Assembly: GCF_900091555.1 (NCBI RefSeq)
Contig: NZ_FMCX01000009.1
Location: 62,001 to 126,000 of the forward strand
Origin: Micromonospora mirobrigensis
Lineage (GTDB): Bacteria; Actinomycetota; Actinomycetes; Mycobacteriales; Micromonosporaceae
Direction: 5' to 3'
Length of the DNA stretch: 64,000 bases
Under the pieces are notes generated by a model. The model did no database searches, was not told the DNA's origin, and saw only the letters and a list, made by a program, of their open reading frames with translations. Each line of letters opens with the position of its first letter. Position 1 is the first letter of the stretch. Both the position numbers and the translations under genes were made by a program. Shown here one piece after another: positions 44,485-52,884 of this stretch.

Positions 44485-47310
44485 TCAGTACGGGCTGGAG
44501 CGGGGTGGTGTGGTCGGCAAAATGCCGCCACCACCGCCACCCCCGTTGCCGTTGCCGTTGCCGCCGCCCGGCCCGCCCGGGAAGCCCGGGAAGGTCGGCT
44601 GCTGCGGCTGTTGGGGCTGCTGCGGGCAGAACGGGTTCAGCGGGTCGGCGGCGCAGGGGTTCGGCGGCGGGGCGGGCTTCGCCGGCTCCACACCGTTGCC
44701 GGTCTTGTCGTTGCCCATGCCGGTGACGTCCGGCAGCTTGTCCTTGGGCTGACCCTGGAGCGCCTCGTCCATGTAGCGCTTCCAGATCTTGGCGGGCAGG
44801 CCGCTACCGCCGATGTTCTCCTTGTCCTTGTCGATCAGCTCGGGCCGCTTCGGGTCCCGGCTGCCGATCCAGACCGCGGTGGCGATCTCCGGGGTGTAGC
44901 CGACCATCCAGGCGTGCCCGTTGGCCCTGCTGCCGTCGCGCGCCTCCCAGGTGCCGGTCTTGCCGGCGGCCTCCCGGCCGTCATCCAAGGCGGCGTGGTT
45001 GGGCCCGGGGATCTGCTTGAGCACGCCGGTCACCTCGTCGGTCACCTGCGGGTTCAGCAGCTGCTTCGGGTCGCGCTTCTCCCCGGTGCCGGGAACATTC
45101 TGCCAGAGGCCGGTTTCCCGGTTCTGCTGCTGGATCCGCAGGACGAAGTGGGCCTTGTTGTAGACGCCTCGGTTGGCCAGCGTGGCCAGGCCGTTGGCGT
45201 GGTCGAGCACGGTAACCGGGTACTTGCCGAACGCCGTCCAACCGTCGAGCCCGGCGGCGGCCGCCTTCTCCGGCGTCTCCTTCCGGAGGTCGTGCATCTT
45301 GTTGTCGGCGACGGTCCACATCATCGTGATGCCGGCCCTACGGGCGATGTCCAGCACCTTGGGGACGCCGATGCCGACCTCCTTGTCGGCGGCGACGTGG
45401 TAGAAGGGCACGTTGTACGACTTGATCGTCGACTGTTCCAGCGTGCACCACTTGCCACAGACGCCGGCGCCGCGGCGGGCGTTGCCGATCTCGTTCTTGC
45501 CGTCCGGCTTGAACGGGGTGGCGTCCCAGTGCGAGTTCACCGAGACGCCCGCGTCGATCGCGGCGGCCAGGGTGTAGATCTTGAAAGACGAGCCCGGCGG
45601 GTGCCCACCGGTGGGGTCGCCGTTCTTGTCGGTGTTCAGGCCGGCGTAGTCGAAGTCGGCGCCGCTGTCGCCGCCGTAGTAGGCGAGCACCCGACCGTTG
45701 CGCGGATCGATCGAGACCAGCGCGGACATCAGGTTCGAGGGCTGGCCGTAGAGCTCCGAGCCCTTCAGGCCCGGCCGCGCGGCCTCCTCGGCGTACCGCT
45801 GGAGCTTCGGGTCGAGGGTGGTGGTGATCCGGTAGCCGCCGTCGCGGAGCGCGTCGACGCAGCTGGTCTTGCCCGCCGCGCCGGAGTTGGTGCAGATGCC
45901 CCACTGCTCCATCTCCTTGCGGACATAGTTGATCACGTTGCCCTTGGGGGTCTTCACACCGAACGACGCCGAGCCGGCCTTGCTCGGCGGGAGCACCTTC
46001 GGATACACCTTCGGCCGGGTGGCCTCGGTCAGCCAGTTCTCGGTGACCATGCCGTCCAGGACGTAGGTCCAGCGCTGCTGGGCGTCGGGCAGGTTGACCG
46101 CCGGGTCGTAGCCCTTGTGGGTCTTGCTCGCGACCGGCTGCTTGATCAGCGCCGCGAGCACCGCGCCCTGGGCCACGGTGAGCTTCTTCGCCGGCACGCC
46201 GAAGTAGGTCTGCGCCGCCGCCTCGATGCCGTACGCCCCACGACCGAAGTAGATCGTGTTGAGGTAGTGCTCCATGATTTCCGACTTCGAGTACCTGTCG
46301 TTCAGCTTGGAGGCGAGGATCGCCTCCTTGACCTTCCGGGCGTAGGAGTCGTCCTTGAGGTTCTCGTAGGCGTTGCGGGCGTACTGCTGGGTGATCGTCG
46401 AGGCGCCCTGCTTGTCGCCGCCGGTGAAGTTGTTCCAGGCGGCCCGGGCGATGCCCTTGTAGTCGACGCCGGAGTGCCGGTAGAAGTTCCGGTCCTCGGC
46501 GGCGGCGACGGCGTGCTGGACGTGCTCCGGAATCTGGTTGATCTTGATGAGCTGGCGGTTCTCGTTGCCGAGCTTGGCCGCCACCTTCTTGCCGTCGCTC
46601 ATGTAGATCGTGGTGGAGAGCGGCAGCGGGATGGCGCTGGGCAGCACCACGGTGGTCGAGTAGTAGGTGAAGCCCACGACACCGACACCGGCCAGCATGA
46701 TGAAGACGGCGAAGGCGGCGATCAGCAGGTTGATCCGGCGCCGCTTCTTCGCCCGGGCCACCGCGTCCGGGTTGCCGCCGTGGCCGCGACCCGGGCCACT
46801 GCCACCGGGACCGTCCGGCCCGCCAGGTCCGCCGGGACTGCCACCGAGCGGGGAGACCCCGGCCCGACCGACGGTCGCCCGACCTGCGGGGCCACCCACC
46901 GCCGCCGAACCGACGCTCGCCCGGCCCGCCGAGCCGACACCGACCGAGGCGCGACCGGCGGAGCCGACGCCGACCGAGGCCCGGCCCGCGGGCGCCGGCG
47001 AGACCGGCACGGAGGCCCGGCCGCCGGGCTGCGCGGGGACCGAGGCGCGCCCACCGGGGGCCGGCGAGACCGGCACCGAGGCTCGGCCCGGGGTCGCACC
47101 GGGCGCCGGGGAGACCGGAACGGTCGCCCGGCCACCGCCGGCACGGCCGGCGGCACCGCCGACGGAGGCACGTGCTCCCACCGAGGCACGGCCGCTGGGT
47201 CCCGCGCCCTCCGGTCCGGAGGACCAGCCGCCGCCGGACCGCTGGTCACCGTTGGCAGCGGGAACCTGCGCCCGCCCACGCTGCGAACTGGGATCGCCGT
47301 ACGAACTCAT
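44485..47310 (-). CDS. ponA: Class A penicillin-binding protein (PBP1), bifunctional peptidoglycan synthase
   Basis: The 941-residue class A PBP polymerises glycan strands and crosslinks peptides outside the membrane. After a cytoplasmic N-terminus of about 190 residues and one membrane helix (LLIAAFAVFIMLAGVGVVGF) come the GT51 domain (AAAEDRNFYRHSGVDYKGIA, with the catalytic Glu; KQGASTITQQYARNAY) and a transpeptidase domain with SSFK, KSYN and KTGT. The tail is Pro/Gln/Gly-rich. The N-terminus is unusual: about a dozen GRASV or GRATV units form a low-complexity array (DNA about 46850-47200). Position next to the DUF5318 gene, padR and ino1 matches the mycobacterial ponA1 locus. Confidence 0.96.
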   Translation of the reverse strand: MSSYGDPSSQRGRAQVPAANGDQRSGGGWSSGPEGAGPSGRASVGARASVGGAAGRAGGGRATVPVSPAPGATPGRASVPVSPAPGGRASVPAQPGGRASVPVSPAPAGRASVGVGSAGRASVGVGSAGRASVGSAAVGGPAGRATVGRAGVSPLGGSPGGPGGPDGPGGSGPGRGHGGNPDAVARAKKRRRINLLIAAFAVFIMLAGVGVVGFTYYSTTVVLPSAIPLPLSTTIYMSDGKKVAAKLGNENRQLIKINQIPEHVQHAVAAAEDRNFYRHSGVDYKGIARAAWNNFTGGDKQGASTITQQYARNAYENLKDDSYARKVKEAILASKLNDRYSKSEIMEHYLNTIYFGRGAYGIEAAAQTYFGVPAKKLTVAQGAVLAALIKQPVASKTHKGYDPAVNLPDAQQRWTYVLDGMVTENWLTEATRPKVYPKVLPPSKAGSASFGVKTPKGNVINYVRKEMEQWGICTNSGAAGKTSCVDALRDGGYRITTTLDPKLQRYAEEAARPGLKGSELYGQPSNLMSALVSIDPRNGRVLAYYGGDSGADFDYAGLNTDKNGDPTGGHPPGSSFKIYTLAAAIDAGVSVNSHWDATPFKPDGKNEIGNARRGAGVCGKWCTLEQSTIKSYNVPFYHVAADKEVGIGVPKVLDIARRAGITMMWTVADNKMHDLRKETPEKAAAAGLDGWTAFGKYPVTVLDHANGLATLANRGVYNKAHFVLRIQQQNRETGLWQNVPGTGEKRDPKQLLNPQVTDEVTGVLKQIPGPNHAALDDGREAAGKTGTWEARDGSRANGHAWMVGYTPEIATAVWIGSRDPKRPELIDKDKENIGGSGLPAKIWKRYMDEALQGQPKDKLPDVTGMGNDKTGNGVEPAKPAPPPNPCAADPLNPFCPQQPQQPQQPTFPGFPGGPGGGNGNGNGGGGGGGILPTTPPRSSPY

Positions 47311-47507
47311 TCCTCACACCCTGCCGGTCGCGGTGGGACGCGGGCGCGCCACCACCGGTTTGCCGTGAGTTGAAACACCGGAAGCCCTGGTCGGTGACCA
47401 CCCGACCCGGGACGTCCTGTCTGAACTAATCGGACCAATCAGGCACCGGACCCGTCGATCTCCCCGCCCGACATGCACGGTACCGGGATCGACCGGATCA
47501 GCGGGGG

Positions 47508-47957
47508 TCACCGTTGCGCCTCTCGCCTCCGTCGATGGGTCGCACCGGCGACCGCGTCAGCCTGCTCGGCATGGTCCTCCGCGCCGCCGGCCAGCCCGTC
47601 CCGGCCGAGCAGGAACTGCTCGACGAGATGGTTCCAGTCACAACCGGGGCACACCTCCACCACGAAGACCTGGAACTCACGCAGCGTCATCGCCAGCACC
47701 GACAGCTCGGCCCGGCTGCGGGCCTGGCCGGCGGACTGCTTAAGTTCGTCGCCGTAAATGTAGTGGACGTGGATCAGGTTCTCGCTGCGGCAGATCGGGC
47801 ACCGCTGATCGGTCGGCTCGCCGTGGAAGCGGGCGGCGTTCTTCAGGTACGGCGAGGCGTCGCAGACGTCGTACGTGCCCACCCGGGAGGCGAGCAGCTC
47901 ACGCAGCACTGCTCGCTTCTGGAGCGAGTAGTCGACGACCTGGCGAGACGTACGCAT
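47508..47957 (-). CDS. DUF5318 family protein (Rv0049-like) with two CxxC pairs
   Basis: The protein has 149 residues. It begins VVDYSLQKRAVLRELLASRV and contains DVCDASPYLKNAARFHGE, CPICRSENLIHVHYIYGD and VVEVCPGCDWNHLV. The two CxxC pairs look like a zinc site. The same gene lies beside ponA1 in mycobacteria, where its role is unknown. The tail after VEQFLLG is charged and not conserved. It is divergent from padR. Confidence 0.8.
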   Translation of the reverse strand: MRTSRQVVDYSLQKRAVLRELLASRVGTYDVCDASPYLKNAARFHGEPTDQRCPICRSENLIHVHYIYGDELKQSAGQARSRAELSVLAMTLREFQVFVVEVCPGCDWNHLVEQFLLGRDGLAGGAEDHAEQADAVAGATHRRRREAQR

Positions 47958-48035
47958 GCGGGAAAGGGTACGCGGTCGCGGCGCGCGAGGCGACCATGGT
48001 CACAATGCGTTACCCCGGTGTCGCGTAAAGAGGGT

Positions 48036-48090
48036 TTGCCCTGATCATAGGAGAGGCACTAAGTTGCGATGTATCGGTCCGATACATCGC
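48036..48090 (+). promoter_or_regulatory. padR promoter with a perfect PadR-type operator
   Basis: TTGCCC (48036-48041) and TAAGTT (48060-48065) fit -35 and -10 hexamers 18 bases apart. Right after them, 48066-48077 and 48079-48090 form a perfect 12-base palindrome (GCGATGTATCGG and its complement) around one T. The ATGT...ACAT core is the known PadR operator pattern, so padR and the ino1 gene behind it are probably repressed by PadR itself. Confidence 0.65.
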
Positions 48091-48133
48091 GGCGGTTACC
48101 ACTCCGCGCCGGAGGGTAAAGAAGGGGTGGCCC

Positions 48134-48772
48134 GTGCTCGAGCTCGCCATCCTGGGCCTCCTGCAGGAGTCTCCGATGCACGGCTATGAGCTGCGCAAGG
48201 AGCTGACCGCCAAACTCGGTGCCATCCGGGCGGCGATCAGCTACGGCTCGCTCTACCCGACCCTGCGCAGGTTGCAGGCGGCGGGCTGGATCACCGAAGC
48301 GGCCGAGACGCCCGCGACCGCCGAGGAGGTTCCCGCGCTGACCAGTCGGCGAGGTCGGGTGGTCTACAAGATCACAGCGGAGGGCAAGGAACGCTTCGCC
48401 CAACTGATCGCGCAGGCCGGTCCCGAGACGTACGACGACACGGGATTCGGCGTGCACTTCGCGTTCTTTTCCCGCACGGACCAGGCGACCCGCCTCCGCA
48501 TTCTGGAGGGGCGTCGCCGCACGATCGAGGAACGTCGCGAAGGGCTACGCGACGTGCTGGGCCGAGCTGCCGAGCGCCTCGACGCGTACACCCTGGAACT
48601 GCAACGCCACGGGCTCGACGCCTGTGAGCGCGAGGTCCGCTGGCTGGAGGAGCTCATCGCCAACGAGCGCTCCGGCCGGGCCCCGACGGTCCCGCAACTA
48701 GGGACGGCCGGCGGCCGACGAGATGACAACAGCCCGCCCCCGCCTGGAGAGTCCAGGACAGAGCGGCCGTGA
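48134..48772 (+). CDS. PadR-family transcriptional regulator (Rv0047c-like)
   Basis: The protein has 212 residues: the PadR winged helix (LELAILGLLQESPMHGYELR, SYGSLYPTLRRLQAAGWIT, RRGRVVYKITAEGKERFAQ) and a C-terminal coiled-coil dimerisation part (LRILEGRRRTIEERREGLRD). The same regulator precedes ino1 in mycobacteria. The GTG at 48134 starts six bases after AAGGGG. A perfect palindrome of PadR type covers its promoter, indicating autorepression. ino1 follows after 23 bases and is probably in the same operon. Confidence 0.92.
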   Translation: MLELAILGLLQESPMHGYELRKELTAKLGAIRAAISYGSLYPTLRRLQAAGWITEAAETPATAEEVPALTSRRGRVVYKITAEGKERFAQLIAQAGPETYDDTGFGVHFAFFSRTDQATRLRILEGRRRTIEERREGLRDVLGRAAERLDAYTLELQRHGLDACEREVRWLEELIANERSGRAPTVPQLGTAGGRRDDNSPPPPGESRTERP

Positions 48773-48795
48773 TGAAGAAGAAGGAGGCAGACGCT

Positions 48796-49875
48796 ATGGG
48801 CTCCGTCCGCGTCGCCATCGTCGGTGTGGGTAACTGCGCCTCGTCCCTCGTGCAGGGCGTTGAGTACTACCGCAACGCCGACCCGAACGACCGCGTCCCG
48901 GGTCTCATGCACGTCACCTTCGGCGACTACCACGTCAACTCCGTGGAGTTCGTCGCGGCGTTCGACGTGGACGCCAAGAAGGTGGGCATGGACCTCGCGG
49001 AGGCGATCGTCGCCAGCGAGAACAACACCATCAAGCTCTGCGACGTGCCGCCGACCGGCGTCACCGTGCAGCGCGGCCCGACCTTCGACGGTCTGGGCCA
49101 GTACTACCGTGAGATCGTCGAGGAGTCGGACGCCGAGGCCGTCGACGTGGCGCAGGCGCTGCGCGACGCGCAGGTCGACGTGGTCGTCTGCTACCTGCCG
49201 GTCGGCTCCGAGCAGGCCGCCAAGTACTACGCCCAGGCCGCGATCGACGCCGGTTGCGCGTTCGTGAACGCCCTGCCGGTCTTCATCGCCTCCGACCCGG
49301 AGTGGGCCAAGAAGTTCGAGGACGCGGGCCTGCCGATCGTCGGTGACGACATCAAGAGCCAGGTCGGCGCCACCATCGTGCACCGCGCCCTGGCGAAGCT
49401 CTTCGAGGACCGCGGTGTCGAGCTGCTGCGCACGTACCAGCTCAACTTCGGCGGCAACATGGACTTCATGAACATGCTGGAGCGCACCCGCCTGGTCTCG
49501 AAGAAGATCTCGAAGACCCAGTCGGTCACCTCGCAGATCCCGCACGAGATGAGCAAGAGCGACGTGCACATCGGCCCGTCGGACCACGTGCCGTGGCTCG
49601 ACGACCGCAAGTGGGCGTACATCCGCCTGGAGGGCCGCTCCTTCGGTGACACCCCGCTCAACGCCGAGCTCAAGCTCGAGGTGTGGGACTCGCCGAACTC
49701 GGCCGGTGTGATCATCGACGCCGTCCGGGCCGCGAAGATCGCGCTGGACCGCAAGATCGGTGGCCCGATCCTCTCGGCCTCCTCGTACTTCATGAAGTCC
49801 CCGCCGAAGCAGTACGCCGACCACGACGCGCACGCCGCCGTCGAGGCCTTCATCGCCGGCGAGGTCGAGCGCTGA
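48796..49875 (+). CDS. ino1: Inositol-3-phosphate synthase
   Basis: The 359-residue enzyme converts glucose 6-phosphate to inositol 3-phosphate with NAD, feeding phosphatidylinositol and mycothiol. VRVAIVGVGNCASSLVQGVE is the NAD-binding loop; GDDIKSQVGATIVHR and NFGGNMDFMNMLERTRLVSK are the substrate-binding segments. ATG at 48796 is chosen for its GAAGGAGG ribosome-binding site. Regulation by the upstream PadR protein is likely. A long hairpin terminates the gene. Confidence 0.96.
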   Translation: MGSVRVAIVGVGNCASSLVQGVEYYRNADPNDRVPGLMHVTFGDYHVNSVEFVAAFDVDAKKVGMDLAEAIVASENNTIKLCDVPPTGVTVQRGPTFDGLGQYYREIVEESDAEAVDVAQALRDAQVDVVVCYLPVGSEQAAKYYAQAAIDAGCAFVNALPVFIASDPEWAKKFEDAGLPIVGDDIKSQVGATIVHRALAKLFEDRGVELLRTYQLNFGGNMDFMNMLERTRLVSKKISKTQSVTSQIPHEMSKSDVHIGPSDHVPWLDDRKWAYIRLEGRSFGDTPLNAELKLEVWDSPNSAGVIIDAVRAAKIALDRKIGGPILSASSYFMKSPPKQYADHDAHAAVEAFIAGEVER

Positions 49876-49897
49876 CGCGCTGAACACCCGCACCACC

Positions 49898-49933
49898 GGC
49901 GAGGGCCGGGTCCGCACGGACCCGGCCCTCGCC
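49898..49933. terminator. Perfect 16-bp hairpin after ino1
   Basis: Arms at 49898-49913 and 49918-49933 (GGCGAGGGCCGGGTCC and its complement) enclose GCAC. The hairpin lies between the convergent ino1 and toxin-like genes and probably serves both. Confidence 0.75.
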
Positions 49934-49939
49934 ATCGAT

Positions 49940-50326
49940 TCAGGCCGACATCTCCAGGTACGGCGACAGCCGCAGCGCCAACTCCTCCACGGAGTCCACC
50001 TCGCCGCTGGTCAACGCCTCGGTCAGCGCCATCCGCTCCTTCGCCGGCATCGACAGGCGCAGGCCGTGACGGCTCAGGAAGACCTGCGTCGCGGCCCAGG
50101 CGAGCCCGGCGTTCCACAGGTCGAGGGGCCGCCAGATCATCAGCCCGTGCAGCAGCGCCGCGGCCTTGTCCAACGCGGTCGGGTAGGCGGCCCGACCGAT
50201 CAACCGCGCGTGCGGCCGGCCTGCCGCCGCCACCAGGATGCCGGCGTCCCGCACCTGGCTTCGCGGCCCGGTGTGCTCGGCCAGGAGGGTGAGCAGGTCT
50301 TCGGCGTCCGGCCAGGGATGCGTCAC
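49940..50326 (-). CDS. Doc-like toxin with a degenerate Fic core
   Basis: The 128-residue protein has the size and helix pattern of actinobacterial Doc toxins, which AMPylate or phosphorylate targets. The region matching the Fic loop reads WRPLDLWNAGLAWAATQVFL, whereas active relatives read like RPLVDGNKRLAW. The GN-K/R residues that hold the nucleotide phosphates are not kept in place, and the usual histidine is absent. It may therefore be inactive or use another chemistry. Its GTG start overlaps the stop of the upstream antitoxin gene (GTGA). ino1 is convergent. Confidence 0.65.
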   Translation of the reverse strand: MTHPWPDAEDLLTLLAEHTGPRSQVRDAGILVAAAGRPHARLIGRAAYPTALDKAAALLHGLMIWRPLDLWNAGLAWAATQVFLSRHGLRLSMPAKERMALTEALTSGEVDSVEELALRLSPYLEMSA

Positions 50327-50529
50327 CGATCACCCAACATCTCGAAGAACTCCGCGTCCTCCGCGAAGACCCGCCGGGCGGCCTCGCGGGTCCACTCGTC
50401 CCGCTCGTGCCGGTCCAGGTACGCCTGAACCGCCACCTCGACCGTCTTGTGCATCGACCGGTGCTCCGCCTCGGCAAGCTCCTTGAGTCGCTGCTCGACC
50501 TCGGGCTTCAGGTTCAGGGTGAAGGCCAT
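50323..50529 (-). CDS. Ribbon-helix-helix antitoxin partner
   Basis: The protein has 68 residues. The start MAFTLNLKPEVEQRLKELAE and the pattern HRSMHKTVEVAVQAYLDRHE match Arc/MetJ-type ribbon-helix-helix DNA-binding proteins. The acidic C-terminal part (VFAEDAEFFEMLGDR) probably binds the toxin. TATACA-rich sequence about 10 bases before the ATG looks like a -10 element, so the mRNA may have almost no leader. It is translationally coupled to the Doc-like gene. Confidence 0.8.
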   Translation of the reverse strand: MAFTLNLKPEVEQRLKELAEAEHRSMHKTVEVAVQAYLDRHERDEWTREAARRVFAEDAEFFEMLGDR

Positions 50530-50584
50530 ACCAGATTTGTATAACTCGTCCGTGGGCACGTCAACCACGCTGTGCGGTGGCGGC

Positions 50585-51067
50585 TCAGGAGAGCCAGGCG
50601 CGGCGCAACGCGACCGCGGCCTCCAACTCCAGCAGGGTCACCTTGCGCGGCAGCCCGCCGCCGAAGCCGACCAGCCTGCCGCCCGCGCCGACGATCCGGT
50701 GACAGGGCACGAGCACCGGGACGGGGTTGCGGTTGCAGGCCACCCCGACCGCCCGGGCCGCACCGGGATCGCCGACCGCCCGGGCCACCTCGCCGTAGGT
50801 GAGCGTCTCGCCGTACGGGATGCGGCTCATCTCCCGCCACACCGCGCGCTCGAACTCCGACCCGCGCGGCGCCGTCACCGGCACGGTGAACCCGGTCAGC
50901 TCGCCGGCGAAGTACGCCCGCAGCTCGGTCACCGCCCGGGCCGAGAGGGCGTCGCCGGGCTCCTCGACCGCCGACTCCACCCGGCCGAAGTGCGCGCCGC
51001 GGACCGCCGCGCCGTCGGTGGCCACGGAGAACTCGCCGATCGGCGTGTCGAGCACGGTCCAGCGCAT
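50585..51067 (-). CDS. ogt: Methylated-DNA-protein-cysteine methyltransferase
   Basis: The 160-residue suicide repair protein takes alkyl groups from O6-alkylguanine onto a cysteine. The active-site motif VPCHRIVGAGG (Cys122), the arginine-finger region ARAVGVACNRNPVPVL and the helix-turn-helix SRIPYGETLTYGEVARAVGD are intact. ATG at 51067 gives the typical MRWTVLDTPIGEF start. The gene is divergent from an ECF sigma gene 96 bases away and stands alone. Confidence 0.95.
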   Translation of the reverse strand: MRWTVLDTPIGEFSVATDGAAVRGAHFGRVESAVEEPGDALSARAVTELRAYFAGELTGFTVPVTAPRGSEFERAVWREMSRIPYGETLTYGEVARAVGDPGAARAVGVACNRNPVPVLVPCHRIVGAGGRLVGFGGGLPRKVTLLELEAAVALRRAWLS

Positions 51068-51163
51068 CCGCTCATTCTGCCCCGCCGGTCGGACATCGAG
51101 ATTCCTCCCGCCGCCGGGCAAGATTTCCGCGACGCCCCGCGTCTTGCCCCACGGAGGTGGACG

Positions 51164-51685
51164 GTGACAGAGGTCGTCGACGGGGAGTTCACCGCGTTCG
51201 TCCAGGAGCGGGGCGACGTGCTGCTGCGGATCGCGTACGCGCTCGCCGGCAGCCAGCACGGTGCCGAGGACCTGCTGCAGAACGCGCTGGCCAAGGCGTA
51301 CGCGCGCTGGCCCCGGATCCGCGGTGACGCGGAACCGTACGTGAAGCGGATCCTCTACCACGACCAGGTCTCCCGCTGGCGGCGGCGGTCGTACCGGGCC
51401 GAGGTGCCGGTGGCCGTGCTGCCCGAGCGGGCCGCGGAACGCGACTCGGGGCAAGACACCGACCTGCGGCTGGTGCTGCGCGCCGCGCTGCTCCGGCTCC
51501 CCCCTCGGCAGCGGGCCGTGCTGGTCCTGCGCTACCTGGAGGACATGAGCCTGGAGGAGACGGCGGCAGCGCTCGGTTGCCGGACCGGAACGGTCGCCAG
51601 CCAGGCGTCCCGGGCCCTGACGAAGCTGCGGGAGCTGGTCCCGGCCCTCGACGACATGACGGATCTGAAGGAGGCGCGGCGATGA
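51164..51685 (+). CDS. SigE-family ECF RNA polymerase sigma factor
   Basis: This 173-residue ECF sigma factor shows region 2 (FTAFVQERGDVLLRIAYALA, AEDLLQNALAKAYARW) and region 4 (LPPRQRAVLVLRYLEDMSLE, TVASQASRALTKLREL). It belongs to the actinobacterial SigE-like group. Start is GTG at 51164 after ACGGAGGTGG. Its stop overlaps the ATG of the next gene (ATGA), which encodes a membrane protein that probably sequesters it. Confidence 0.93.
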   Translation: MTEVVDGEFTAFVQERGDVLLRIAYALAGSQHGAEDLLQNALAKAYARWPRIRGDAEPYVKRILYHDQVSRWRRRSYRAEVPVAVLPERAAERDSGQDTDLRLVLRAALLRLPPRQRAVLVLRYLEDMSLEETAAALGCRTGTVASQASRALTKLRELVPALDDMTDLKEARR

Positions 51686-52815
51686 ACCGGCGGACCGAGG
51701 AGTCGCTGCGGGCGGCCGTACGCGACCTGGCGGGCGAGGCCCGGACCGCACCGGAACTGGCAGGTGCGGCCCTGCGCCGGGGTCGACGGCTGCGCCGCCG
51801 CCGTCGGGCGACCGCCGCCGGCGCCGCCCTCGCCGCCGTGGCCGTGCTCACCGCGCCGTTCCTCCTGCTCCGCCCCGACCCGCAGGCCGGTACGGCCGGT
51901 TGGGTGGCACCGTCCGGCGTCGCCACCACCGCCCCGGCTCCCACCCCGACCCGTCGGCCCGGTGCGGTGACGGACCCGACGGACTGGACGCGGGCACCCG
52001 TGGCGCTGCCGGGCGGCTGGGTGCTCACCGGCGCCACCTCGACCGGCACACCGGCCGAGCCGGGCTACGCCCTGGACCGGCAGAGCGGGCGCTACGTCCC
52101 CGGCCGGTACGAGGAGACCTGGGCTGCCCCGCGCGGTCGGGTGGCCGCCGTCGTCGACTACGAGCGCCGCGGCGAACTGGGCCTGCTGGACCTGCCCACC
52201 GGGAAGGTGCGCTGGGCGAGGGTCGACCAGTGGATCATGACCCCGCACTGGTCGCCGGAGGGCAGCCGGCTCGCCCTGACGATCATGGACAAGGAGGGCG
52301 GGTTCGCACTCGGGGTGCTGACCGTCGCCACCGGTGACTACCGGACGTACCCGATGGAACTCACCCGTCACCTCTGCACCGACCAGTGCTTCTTCACCTG
52401 GAGTCGGGACGGGCGCGAGGTGGCGTTGCAGCAGACCGACCCGGACGCCCCCCGGTCGGAGGCGAGCCCGCACCTGCGCCGCGGGGTGCAGTTCTTCTCC
52501 GCCGACGACGGGAGACCCACCCGCTTCGTGCCCGTACCCGGTGATCCGGCCGGCCCCTGGTCCTGGTCCCCGGACGGCCGGCGGGTGGTGCTGAAGGGAC
52601 CGGACGGCCCGGTCCTCGCCGAGGTGGCGACCGGCCGGGTGCTGCGGACCTTCCCGGACGCCGACGCCGCCTGGGTGGACGACGGCCGGCTGCTCCGCCG
52701 CGATCCGTCGACGAACGACATGGTGCTGACCGACCCCGCCGGCCGGGAGCTCGGCCGTCGGGCACTGCCCGCCACGCTGGGCCTGAACATGGCCCTCACC
52801 CTCGGACCGCGCTGA
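51682..52815 (+). CDS. Membrane protein with beta-propeller domain, probable anti-sigma partner
   Basis: The protein has 377 residues: a cytoplasmic N-terminus (MNRRTEESLRAAVRDLAGEA) rich in Arg, one membrane helix (AAGAALAAVAVLTAPFLLLR), and an extracytoplasmic region of WD40/PD40-like blades (WIMTPHWSPEGSRLALTIMD, CFFTWSRDGREVALQQ, PWSWSPDGRRVVLKG). Coupled to the sigma gene by ATGA. An anti-sigma or sensor role is inferred from position and topology; no zinc anti-sigma motif is seen. Confidence 0.75.
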   Translation: MNRRTEESLRAAVRDLAGEARTAPELAGAALRRGRRLRRRRRATAAGAALAAVAVLTAPFLLLRPDPQAGTAGWVAPSGVATTAPAPTPTRRPGAVTDPTDWTRAPVALPGGWVLTGATSTGTPAEPGYALDRQSGRYVPGRYEETWAAPRGRVAAVVDYERRGELGLLDLPTGKVRWARVDQWIMTPHWSPEGSRLALTIMDKEGGFALGVLTVATGDYRTYPMELTRHLCTDQCFFTWSRDGREVALQQTDPDAPRSEASPHLRRGVQFFSADDGRPTRFVPVPGDPAGPWSWSPDGRRVVLKGPDGPVLAEVATGRVLRTFPDADAAWVDDGRLLRRDPSTNDMVLTDPAGRELGRRALPATLGLNMALTLGPR

Positions 52816-52827
52816 ACCGGCGCCCGT

Positions 52828-52872
52828 CTCGACGGGCCCGGCGCCGCACAGCCGGCGGCCGGGCCCGTCGAG
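52828..52872. terminator. Hairpin between convergent genes
   Basis: Perfect 14-base arms (CTCGACGGGCCCGG and its complement) at 52828-52841 and 52859-52872 enclose an 17-base inner segment that can pair further. It sits between the convergent beta-propeller gene and a secreted-protein gene. Confidence 0.6.
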
Positions 52873-52884
52873 GGGCAGCGGAGA

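Noticed and set aside
46850..47200. CRISPR-like array in the 5' part of ponA
   Set aside because: The repeats are in-frame codons for GRASV units without regular spacers, and no cas genes are present.
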